Positions 25,550 to 37,000 of a stretch of 64,000 bases of DNA are shown in pieces. Origin of the DNA: Wuchereria bancrofti (taxonomy: Eukaryota > Nematoda > Chromadorea > Rhabditida > Onchocercidae). The notes beneath the pieces were generated by a model. That model was not told where the DNA came from and ran no database searches. It saw nothing but the letters and a program-made list of their open reading frames with translations. Numbering within the stretch: the stretch's first letter is position 1; each line of letters begins with the position of its first letter. A program made the position numbers and the translations under genes. The DNA is taken from assembly GCA_005281725.1 (NCBI GenBank), contig SSBO01000012.1, positions 14,409,704 to 14,473,703 on the forward strand, read 5' to 3'.

Positions 25550-27410
25550 TAATTCGATCATCTTCTGGAGAAAAAACATAACATATGCAATCCACATACG
25601 TCATTGACGTTAATTTATATCAGAGAATGAAGCTTATCCTGAGGAAATATTATGCAATGATAAATTAAGTATTCACTCTGAAGCATTTTCAAATAATGTT
25701 TTGATAAGTTCCAAACTTTTAATCTGATATTTAAAACTGATAGTTAGTTATTTCTGTTTTGTGATGTTATTCAATGGTAACTTGAGTAAATCTAATAATT
25801 GCTGTCAATAACATACATATCACATGTCATCGAATTTGGAATTTGTTAAGCAGTAATTAAAATAAATAAAGTGTCATATGGTCTAAATGACGGTCGAAAA
25901 ATATTATGAGAACAAAAATAATTGAATTTCATTTGTATCACTATTTCAGTCAATTTATTTGCATGCTTTTCGGTTTATCCAAGTAACAGTCTTTTTATGA
26001 TTAATGATTTAAGGCTTTCAGATTTTTATTATCTATTGTTGATTTTACGGAATTTTTAGAGAGCAAATGATGTATATGATTTCTTTTCTCGTCTCTTAAT
26101 TTCTGAAAAAAAAAAAACGAAAATTGAAAATCCTTTTAATTTCGAAAAGTATTAAAATTAAAAACAGTATTTGTGGTTTTTATTCATTAAAAGAAAAACA
26201 ATACTATGTAAAAATAATACTTTAACAAGGAAACCAAATCGATTCCAATTCTTCTCTTCACCACCAATAATTGCCATTGTATAAGGAGACATTAGCCATA
26301 ATATGATGGATGATAATATAATGTTGAATAAATTTAGAAAATGCATCATTAACTTAGATTGATCGGAAGAGGATAATATAATAATGCTAAGAAGGCAAAC
26401 TTTGATGTAATAAAAGAAGCTTTGAATAATAGACAAAATGGATGGAAGGAAAAGACTGCTTGGATGGATTGGTGGCAAACGTTTTGCGTCATTTCATTAT
26501 CTCCAACTCCTACCTCCTTCTGATTGTTAGAAATGATAACGATGAATTGGAATGATAGGTAGCATATAAAAAGATATTCATCATCTTTAAGTCTTTGTTA
26601 AACTATATTTCCCATCCTAACATATGACATCATTTTCTGAAACCAATTTCTCCTTTTTCTTTGTAAGAAAAGGAAAAAGAAAGAATGATCATTGATAGCA
26701 ATATTTTATTCAAACTAATATGTAAATATGAAATCGAATAAGGAAAATTTAAAATATGAAATACGTATGCTTTACACTCCGAAAGATTTATTACGAAAAA
26801 AAATCTTTTTTTCCTTATTTTTGCTAAGGAAATATAAACTTAAAGAAAAGTGTAATATTTGAATAATACTATTCTTCAAAAAATAATTTGAATGATAAAA
26901 ATATATATGAATGAAGAAAGTTTGTAATTTCAGAACTATATCATGAAACACTGAATATAAATGCAATCTTGATTTCTGAAGATCAACTTCGTAATATCAA
27001 AATCTTATTGTCGTGTCTACCTTTTATTATAGATATGATCTGTTTAGTGATTTTAAAAATTTTGAAATAAAAAGCAAAAATGACTTCTCATCATTATGGC
27101 AAAAGATAAACGAAAAAATGCTACTATGATCCCAGAAAAGAACTAAGGTAGCATAAAACCACCTCTTAAAGAAGATCAAACTAATGGGTCAGCAAACAAT
27201 GACATACCGTTATCATTTCGTATTAAGATGGAGAATTAAATTTCATTTGTATCGCCACTAAAACTGACATGCGATAAATGACCGAGGAAGATAACGCTGA
27301 ACTGATTTAAAAAATAAAAAGGATTTATCATTTCATATGATCATGAACAAAAACAGAAAAAGGAATTTTTTATTCGATAAATTACATTTGAACATCCAAT
27401 AGACGAAGCA
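25550..27410. other. AT-rich stretch, possible 5' exons of the left gene
   Basis: The minus-strand ORF 26158-26478 contains the segment SSSDQSKLMMHFLNLFN...NRFGFLVK before a GT at 26220, and may hold an upstream exon of the gene at 22395-25407. Its own left edge is unclear. Beyond 26500 I see only low-complexity ORFs up to the stop codon of the TMEM70-like gene. Confidence 0.35.
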
Positions 27411-29272
27411 TCAGCTTGTTAGTTTGATATTTTTAGTTAATTTTCTAAAAATTTCAACATCTCCGTAAGTTTCTTCGTTTAAAGAAAGCATCAAAGGTTT
27501 TCCATATATTACAGCAGTAGCAAGAGGAAACCATATTTTGAACATATCTGGCGACTTGTTCGAATCTACTACATCTTCTGCTCGAAATCTCAGTGCTCTT
27601 TTGCCCAGGAAAAACCCAAAGTGTACTGATGTGAAAATCTAAAATGCTGTTCAAATCATGCCTTGTTTTAGAGCAAGAAATTAATGCTAACCTAAATGAT
27701 ATGATTTCAAAGCATGGAAATGTTTAAAAGGGTATTGAAATTGAAAACACTACCACTTCAAATCTCGACATCAAATCTCGAAATATAATTATGGTTGCCA
27801 ATCAAAGAAAAAGTGAAGATACCAAACATTTTTCACGCAAGATTTCACGATGTAAACAAATTAAAAAAATTGATTTAATAATCATGAGATCAAAAAGTCG
27901 GCGGAAGAACTGGTTAATCTTTATGAAATATTTCAAAAAATATACCTCTGTATTCGGATTATAATATAAATCAACTACATATCGTTTCACCAAGATCTGA
28001 TGTAATAAAATCGGTGTAAATGCATACAAAATGAAGAACGAATCCAGAACTATAAATACATTAATAAATATCAGAAACAAAAAATTGCATACAATGCATT
28101 CCGTTACTTCACACTGTTATTTACTTGAGAAAGTATAAATCACAGTGTAAAGAAAGAGATAAAGGCATTGGTTGTTAGTTCGCAACAATGCAAACAAAAA
28201 CCCTAAAACTACCAAATATTCAACAAATGAAGTAAATTTTCTTCTAAATTTCATAAAGTCAACTTAGACAAAAGAATGAAGTATGAATGTAAAAATTTCA
28301 TGTAAATCGGAAGCGTAAGTATTTGGATTGCAAAAAAAAAAGATTCAAATTATTAACAACTTAATCAATAATAAATCAAGAAAGATCAATGAGTATTCTT
28401 GAATTTCTTTTTGGGGACTACCCCTTTTGTAACAAGAATTCAGTTGCGCTATCATTGAAAATATGCCGAGAAATTCGTTATATAAAAAAGAAAAAGAAAA
28501 CAGCAAAAATGGTACCAAACCTGCAGTGATAGCGCCAGTCCCTGATTTCCGAGCTGCAAGTTGTGATATTATTGGTATCATAGCAAGACTAACAGCTGAA
28601 CTGGATAGTGATAATATCTAAAATGAGTAAAAAGGGAAGCTAAAAAACAAAAGCATAAAAGCTCAGAACAACTTGACTATTTAAATTAACATTTTAAATA
28701 AGAAATTCAGAAACACTAACTTTTGCAGCGAACACCATTTTTGGAGACAGAGTTCCACCTTCTTGCACAATTTTTAATGAAATATCCTTATCACTATTGG
28801 CTAGAACTGAATGACCTAAATCTGAGGATGGAATACAACGCAAAGGCATGAATGCTCGTGATATAGCTGTGGAACTTAGATTAATGTCCGCTCTTTTACC
28901 TGTAATATCACAGTTACTCATTTGTTAATCGTTCCTGAATCAGTATCTATCTAACAGCAATGATGTCATTCTTTTCCGAACATCCAACAAAAGTATATCG
29001 ACATGTCAAATGAAAATCAGCTCTTTAATACTTTCTCTGACATATGAGCACAAGCGGAAATCAAAATGTAATATACAGTACACAAAAAGCTATTTTTATT
29101 AGACAGTTAGCACAGTCAGTATAATTTAAAAATAAATTAGCTCTAAATTTAGAAATAAGGATTTCACACTCTACTCACCATGACTTGAGCGCACTGTTGA
29201 AAACTTCCGCACGCAAACAGACCCAGAGAAATTGAAAAAATCTCTAAAACATTTAATTCGACGAAAGGACAT
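27411..29272 (-). CDS. TMEM70-family mitochondrial membrane protein
   Basis: Exons: 29272-29179, 28899-28721, 28617-28521, 28049-27946, and a last exon 27625-27411. The start MSFRRIKCFRDFFNFSGSVC is Arg/aromatic-rich without acidic residues apart from one Asp, as in a mitochondrial presequence. Exons 3-4 give two hydrophobic segments (SSSAVSLAMIPIISQLA and FFILYAFTPILLHQI), then KRYVVDLYYNPNTE, which matches the TMEM70 signature of a P-x-LLH helix followed by K-x-Y-V-x-x-LYYN-x-x-T. The last exon carries PDMFKIWFPLATAVIYGKPL, like the conserved C-terminal strand region. TMEM70 helps assemble ATP synthase and complex I in the inner membrane. The first three junctions are in phase, but exon 4 ends in phase 0 and the last exon needs phase 1, so a small exon or a different donor is missing between 27946 and 27625. 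Length is about 229 residues (human TMEM70 is 260). Confidence 0.75.
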
Positions 29273-30323
29273 TTCGGCTAGAATCCCACCACAAAATAAG
29301 ATAAAACTTTCATATAGTATTAGAAAGCAACCGCATGTACCAACACTTTCAAACAATAACCTGAAATTTTTCTCAGTAGAAACGACAAGTTTCACCGATA
29401 CAAAACAAATATACGGAAGGAAAATATCGAATCGCAATATGGGATAGCAACCAATGATTTACTATTTTTGAATCAATTGTAAGAAAAAAGGATACAAAAA
29501 ATACTCAAAAATCATGATAATGCCATACTTCGATATTAAGTTTTATTTAGATTTTCGCACATTCACCCTTCGATTTTGCTTTTTTAATCTCAGAACCATA
29601 GTATAGTATACAAAATCATATTTTATGATACATCTTGGAAAACTTATTTTCTTTTAGAAAAGAAACAATTAATATTAAGTAAACAAAAAGACAAAAGGAT
29701 ATACTATAATTCCATTAAATCTGACTGTTATAAAAATATCAATTAACACATAAGAAACAAGACTTCATCGGCGATACAGTGAAAAATTAAAAGAAAATTT
29801 ATCAAGAGCATGATGGTGATAGCATAGTCATTACACAATAAAGTGAAGTTCACACAGGTATAATTTAGTTCAAGCAAAAACCTTATGTATAAGTAAAATA
29901 TATCATAAAGTTATTCTTTTCTCCTTCTCTTTTGAGCTAACTGGTATTTCAAGCTATTTTTCCTACGGATAATACAATAAGCTTCTTTAAATAAAAACTG
30001 CAATTATTCGCTGCAAAAAAAAAGGTAAATTAGATAATAAAAAAAAATTAAAACAATGAATGATGCAACATTCAAAGTAGCACGACAAATTCTATTATAT
30101 TATTAAACAGAATAAATAAACTGAAAAGACCTCCTTATAAATCGTAACATGGCTCTATGCATTCATTCACTGCTTTTTCTTTATCGTACTACTTTTCCGC
30201 ATCTTCTCTGTTACAATCATCTTCTTTGGCTAAAAAATTTTACTATATTTTGAAGCCTTAATGAAACATGGCATGAAATCCCTTCAAACAAAAATCTATT
30301 GTCATGTAAGCTTTCTAATAATC
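29273..30323. other. intergenic, no gene seen
   Basis: This lies between the TMEM199 stop codon and the TMEM70-like start, both on the minus strand. Short antisense ORFs only overlap exon 1 of the TMEM70-like gene. No domain or splice-bounded exon is visible. Confidence 0.5.
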
Positions 30324-31824
30324 TCACATATCTACAAATCCTGAAGAGGTTGTAAATTTATGAACCTTTATTGGTTTCTCTCCCACATCATCCATTCCTT
30401 TTACTATGAAGTATAGATCTGCGAAGAAAACAACAGTGGCAATTACTAAACCAAGAGCTACTCGAAATGCCACATTCAGATGTAAACTTGGATAAACATA
30501 GCCCATTCCTGAAATACTAAAATTTTTGATATTCATGAAGAAAAACTAAAAGTCTTGCAACAATAATGAGGACATTAAGAAAACATAACCAACTCCCTCA
30601 AAGTTTGAAATATAAAAAGTAAGACAATGAATCCTGAAGTATTATTGAAAGTGATCCGGTACATATTTTAATTAATTTAAAAAATACTTTTTAGAAATCA
30701 AAAAACGTTTACCAAAATATCCGAATAAAAAACCACCAGCTACTGTGAGAAGTGTATTTAATATCACCATCAACTGTCTATTCACTGCTTTCATTTCCTA
30801 CAATACAAAAGTACCTTACATCAATCATCGTCTCCACAACATAACTGAGATTCAATGATTATCGCAATTGTAGCATTGTCCTAAGACTACTTATTAACCG
30901 CTGCTTAACGTTCAGAGCATTGTCATTCACAAGTTATAATATTTCCCAAAACACAGTAAAAATACAAAAAATATAAATTGAAGAAAAAAATTAGTTTAAG
31001 AAAACTTATAATTTCACTACAAGAAAATGGAAGTTAAGTAAAGATCAATCTTATAAGGAGAATTCTAACAGCAACTAATAAATTCACACTTCACCAAATC
31101 CATGTAACAAGTTTTCACGCCCATAAATCTGGTTAGGATCAACTGATCGTGTCATCTTACGATATTCACGATCTTCCTGAAACAAAGTCCTTTTATCTTC
31201 CCGAATAATAACTAAGCCCAAAAATCAACAACTGCACATGCAAACACGAAGTAGTTCATTTTTGAATAAATCTTGAAATGAAAAAAATGAATCTTACTAA
31301 AAGTTTATGAGATCATGGTACTTTTTAAAAATTTAAAAGAAAAAGTAACGAATTACAAACAGTTTCCTAGATATTTACCTCTTCTCGCCTCAACTTTTCT
31401 AGTCTAGCCTCATATTCGGGGTCAACTTTTTTCTCAATCGCTGGAACATGAGGCTTAATCTTCCCAACAAACTTGTAGACAGGAAATTTCTTGGAAAGAG
31501 ACTTCAAAATGGGCATCATTTCATCGCAGTCAAATACCATCATTTCCTGCTGCAACAATAACAATAGGTGTTGTGTAAACTGTCACACTTTTATTACAAC
31601 TTATTTTGCTAAATTAGTTATTTATTTATTAGAACATCTCCGATTTCCAATGAACTACGTAACTTCAAGGTTACCAAAAGAATCCAGTCTTAATATTAGA
31701 ATTGCTACTAGTGCGAAATTTTCACCTTTACTAAATGATTACTTCGTACTTTCATATCCGTATCATCCAGTTCATCCAGCCAATCTTGTAATAACTCAAT
31801 ACCGTCTCTCGATACCGCCCACAT
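30324..31824 (-). CDS. TMEM199/VMA12 V-ATPase assembly factor
   Basis: Five exons join in phase: 31824-31750, 31549-31379, 31176-31090, 30797-30713 and 30508-30324, giving 200 residues (human TMEM199 is 208). The family acts in the ER membrane to assemble the V0 sector of the vacuolar H+-ATPase. Marks: N-terminal acidic segment MWAVSRDGIELLQDWLDELD; PEYEARLEKLRREEEDREY and YRKMTRSVDPNQ, which match the conserved Tyr-x-x-MT-x-x-V block before the membrane; then two transmembrane segments, MVILNTLLTVAGGFLFGYFG and VALGLVIATVVFFADLYFIV, separated by a short loop. The C-terminus is polar (KGMDDVGEKPIK...). The ATG is 15 nt after a TTTTTCAG acceptor (31839-31840), a plausible spliced-leader site. 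The plus-strand 151-codon ORF at 31491-31946 is antisense to this gene. Confidence 0.9.
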
Positions 31825-31849
31825 TACCAAGCAAAAACCTGAAAAAGAT

Positions 31850-34057
31850 CGCCATCCTGAATGCGCCAAATAATAACCAAAAGGGGCTGGACAGCAATAG
31901 CATCAACTGGTCAATCGGCCTACTCCCTGATATGTCCACAGTTTAGCTTTCATTTGTCACAAAATAATCCATTACCTTAAAATACCTCAAGCAAACGCTT
32001 TGAACAGATTTGAGTTGAAAGTGATTGCTTCAAACACTAGCCCTTGAAGCGTCCTTTAAAGAGAAATTACCGCATGACACTTGAAGGTGGCAAATATTTT
32101 CGGAATATCTCAATGTAAACAAACATCGGTCCAGACATACACTTTCGACACAAAATAAAATACTCCGTGGTTATATCGCACAATTATACTCTTCTAGTAG
32201 CTCAGAAAATTCCCAGTCTGTAAACATGCAAAAATCGATAAAAATTTCCGAAATATCGCTTTATGCTAAAACAGTTCTTACAGAAAACAAACTTTAATAC
32301 TTGAGAAAAGAAAAACAAACAAACAAATAATGTAACAGTAAAATGACACAATCCGAGGCAATTTGCTTTCGTTGATAAATACGAAACAATAACGTCAAAT
32401 TTTAGAAATTCTGAGAAACAGTTTGAGAATGACATCCAAAAACCATGAAGACTGTTAAATTATTAGAATGCACAGGTCAATGTTGGATACAAATGCTGAA
32501 TCTGTCAATCCTTCCAGAGGATTTGGAAAATCCATATATCAATGAAGTACTATATTAAATATTAAATTCAAAAGATTCAGATTGCTACGACATGAAAGAA
32601 AAATACTGGAAAAGAAATATATGGAACGATTTAAGACACAATTCACTGGTACCAGAACAAACAAGTTACCCTACAAGTTGAAATGAATATACAACCAACA
32701 CAGAAAAGAGTCGCCACAAAGCAAAACGGCAACCCGTATAAATTAAGAAATCCAGAGATATTCCATTGCCCTTCATTTCTTAACATTGCACTTCAAACAA
32801 ATGTGCAATTTCCCTGCATTTTCACACACTTTTTCCACTCCGAAATAAGCGACAAAGTAAACATTCAAAACTTTAAAATCAAATTTTTTTTACATTACTT
32901 GTGTATGGAAATGTAAGAAAGGACACTAATCGTAATAAACCTTGGAAAAATGAACTTCTGAATCTCCCAAAAACGGCCTTCCCACAACTAGAAGAAATCT
33001 GAGAGACTAAATAATGAATAACGTTAGAAGTTTCGAGAAGCACTTCCATTTTCATTAACACATTTTGAAAAGTGAGGGTTGGAGATTCGTTGACTTGTAA
33101 CACTTTAAATGAAGTTGGTAGGTCACGCTAAAACAAACAACTGTTCAATATATTTTAGTTATATTCGTTTTTTCCCCACTAGAAATATATGCATAAAAAC
33201 CCATAGAATTCTATTTTAACCAAAAATAGAAAAACAGTAAGAAAATCAAGAATGACTGTAGGAGATCATTTCACTGTCACCAGAAGTATAACATGATGAA
33301 TTCAACGAGATCTCCAACAAAGTAGATGTCAAAACAAATGAAGCCCAGTGTAAAGCAGATCACGAGGGTCATAAAATCAGTTCCATTGTAACCCAACAGA
33401 AATTTATAGAAGGCAGAAAAATCGAGAAAATTCTTAAATGTTGCTTAAATATAACGCCAGAAGTACAATTTCAAGTAATTCTAAAGGCAGTGCGCAAACT
33501 GAACAAATAAAGGGCCTAAATGACCGGTAAGAAAAAAGAAACAGACAACAAAACTGCCATAAACCTTACGTAGTAATTAATTAGCAATGATCAGTAATGA
33601 TTTACAAGATTACAGTTAAAGAACAACTCTATTTCCATCAATACTAGTACTTTAACATAACTAATACAATATAAAATGACACCACCAAAAAAATACATGT
33701 ACATTTTTAAGCAACACTACAAAAAAGAACAGTTCAACTGCCCAATACTTTTAGGAGCTTGCTTTTCAGCACTTATAAAAATTCATATTATCAGAAGTCA
33801 TAGGAAGAAATTCGATCCGAAACCATGAGGTTAATATTAATCAGCTATCACTCTCATTAAATCATCTCTATAACTCCCAAAGTTATCCGCAGATACTCTA
33901 GTTTACGACTGCTTTTTGGAATTTTTGGGTTTTTCCCTCTCAATTGTTTCCTTAGCGAAAATGTATTTAACAGTAGTGCCTCAAAAAAACAAATTTAAAA
34001 AGAAAAAGACCCTTTTCAAACCATCCATTAATCAGTGAATATTGCAAATAAAAACGC
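31850..34057. other. spacer with several ambiguous open segments
   Basis: No gene can be assembled with confidence. Protein-like open segments exist on both strands: minus 33132-32879, starting at a TTTTAG acceptor and reading RDLPTSFKVLQVNESPTLTF...; plus 32448-32570, starting MKTVKLLECTGQ; and plus 33305-33511, ending QVILKAVRKLNK and lacking a start codon. None links to a neighbour in phase. They may be a decayed gene, an unrecognised gene or chance. Confidence 0.4.
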
Positions 34058-37000
34058 TTAAGTATCCATTGATATTTGTATATATGGACGCTTCATCACT
34101 CGATTTCTGGTAGGTGCATCGTTCTGTATTTCATTCGCAGCACTCAGTGCTATCGAAGATGAAACGGAATTCCTGAATGCATCACAACGAACGTACAATA
34201 GCATGTACGCCTGTGTATTGTGCAGTTCAGATAGAGAAACTCTGTGACGCTGGAAAAACAAGTGTTTAAAATCATTATGTCACGGAGACAAAAAAAAAGT
34301 TCATCGGAACGATTGTCACTCTAATTTAACATCACTAAGTGCAAAAATACTGGAGAAAAGTTTTAAAATCTACAGAATTAAACATATCAGAATGCACGTC
34401 AGATAAAGTGCTCAAATTACAATAAAAAATTTTTTTTTTTTTTTGCTTAATATTCCAAAACAAATATACATGCTATTATTAAACACTAATAGACAAATCA
34501 GTAAAGTGATCTATGGTAAATATTGTACGCTTCCTTCCACACTTTCTGAAAACTCAAAAACGATCACGTATAACGTACACGACCACATTACGCTACAACG
34601 GCTCAATGAAAAACGAAAAACGGAGATGTAGATAAGTACGATAGTTACGTAAATGTTATATTACCTGCAGCTAACTTCCTTTTTATTTCAATCAAATTCC
34701 GTGTTTCATCAGCAAATAAACTAAATGTCGATTGCAGAGAAATTTTATGCAAATGCAAATTACAAGAAACAATACTTATACACTACATACCTGCTCATCA
34801 TCGAACATATAATAACTTCTACCATCAAAACCTCGTACAACAGCAATATAATGACCATGTTCCACTGCATTACCCATATGTTGAACAATACCAGTAAGTT
34901 CGTAAACATGCGCTTCCCCTGCACGGTGAATATATCGTTCGAGATCCAGCCTCAACTAAAAAAATAAGAATAGTATTTTGTCTTCACAGAGTCACGAAAT
35001 ATACTAACGACAATAACTGCATAGTTTGTTTTATAGAAAATACTATTCTACCATATATTCTTGTTTGTTTTATATAAAATGAGGGGCACTATGTAGTGAA
35101 CAACCAACTACAGCAATCTTGAACTAAAAGGTGAGTAGATTCAAAAGGAAAGGAGACTGCATCAGAAGCACAATGCACTCATTTGAAGACATACTGTAGG
35201 CTAATGAATGTTCACGGCATAACGCAAGACAATTTTTTTTGAAACAACATACATTGAAATTAACATGAACGCCTATTTTTCCACCAAAAGAATTGAACCG
35301 TTTTATCTGGATAAGTAAAAGGTTCGGTGCACGCAGAATACGTGAACTACGTTGAATTTGCGTCGTCCTCTTACAGCTGCAGATTTCATGATTATAGAAC
35401 ATATTTCTTAATTCCGGAACATTTATTCCTTCTCCTTGATCATTTTTTTGACTACCTAACTACCATTAAGGTACTCACATCAACTAAAATCCAAATATCA
35501 TCTCTTGATTTTAAACTAATCTTTGTGCCTTTTTTTGTTCCCTCACTTAACTTATTCTTTCAGAAAAGTTATATTTCAAGAAGAATTTGTCAGTCCAATT
35601 CTTGAACCAAAAAGAAAAGGTACTTAGTGCATTTAAAACTGTTCAACACTTCGCTGCCAAAATAATCGTCGAGCAAATCCTCCAAAGTTATCCGCCTATC
35701 ATAACCTGTTTTCTTTATGCCAAGGTTAAGCTCCCGAAAGCGCTCGTAATTTATTAGTATTGCGGAACAAGCCGAACACTGAATTTGATTTCGCAATGTC
35801 CCGACAAAAAGTTGCTCCACTGGTGTTGAAAAGCGTGGTCCACTAAAAAAATAAAAACAAGTCCAGTTTTCAAGAAATGGGAACAATTTCTAATTTCAGA
35901 TAATCCAAAGTTTTTCTGGTTTTTTATATTCTATAAGATATTCTCATGCAATAACAACACAAAAAGTACTTTAATGGATTTGAGAAATTACGATCGGAAG
36001 AGGACATTCCATTCCGTGCTTCTGAATCGAGAGCATCCAGTATGTGATTCAAAGCTTCATGAGCATCTTCCTGTGCACCTAACAGGTGAGATGGAAATGC
36101 CTCTAAAAAACGGTGGGTAATTTATGACAAATCAACACATTTCTAAAACCTTATTTATAAAAGCATAATTTGATTTATAAAGTATAATTCAAAAATATGT
36201 TAAACAAGAAAAAATCCTACTTTCCAGAATGAAACTAATCCAAGCTGGCTTGAATGGTTGTCTGCTCGACATTGAATACCTTATAAATCTCGCTAGACCA
36301 CAAGCGACACAATCCTTCACACCTGCAATTTAAATTTAGCACAATAAACGATCAAACAGAACATGAAATATAGCAGTGAAATAAGAAAGCTAGCTTACAA
36401 GAAAATAAAGGGAGATGCTCGCCAAGATATCGTGCAAACGGGATGCAGTGCAAAATAATCTGAAGAACAGCGTTTAAAAAGCAGTCGTTGGAATAGTTAC
36501 AAAGTCCAACACCAACATTACGACCATCCGGATTCTGAAAATAAAATAACGGAAATTTCAGAAAATTCAAAGCAATGAAATTACTTCAAAATTAATGGAT
36601 ATACAAATATTCCAAGCATTATCTTGAAAATAAATCGAAACAGACCAGAACACGGCTTCCTTCCCATGTTGCATAAAATACTATACGACTATTTGCAGGG
36701 AATCTGGTTTCCAATTCGCTGCTTTCTGATATCAATCGTTTCCCTTCAGCTTTACCATTCAAAGTTCTATTACCCTGAAAAACATAAATAGGAGTACAAG
36801 AATACAAGAATGTCGCAACCGTTGAAGAATCAGAAACAAACCTTTCGATCATAACGGAGTGCTATTCAATCCAGCTAACCATATCACCACACTACTTCTT
36901 TACCTCTAAAGTTTTTCCCTAAAGCCTTGAATTTTCCTGAACCAAAACTGCAAAAGGAAATGGACTTTGAGATAATAATAAACTCCTTTTCCTAATGAAA

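Noticed and set aside
26158..26478. 106-codon minus-strand ORF as a stand-alone gene
   Set aside because: It is hydrophobic and Ser-rich at its start, with no clear promoter or start. At most its 3' part is an exon of the gene to its left.
31491..31946. 151-codon plus-strand ORF, among the longest in the window
   Set aside because: It is antisense to exons 1-2 of TMEM199, whose minus-strand reading is supported by family alignment and phase.
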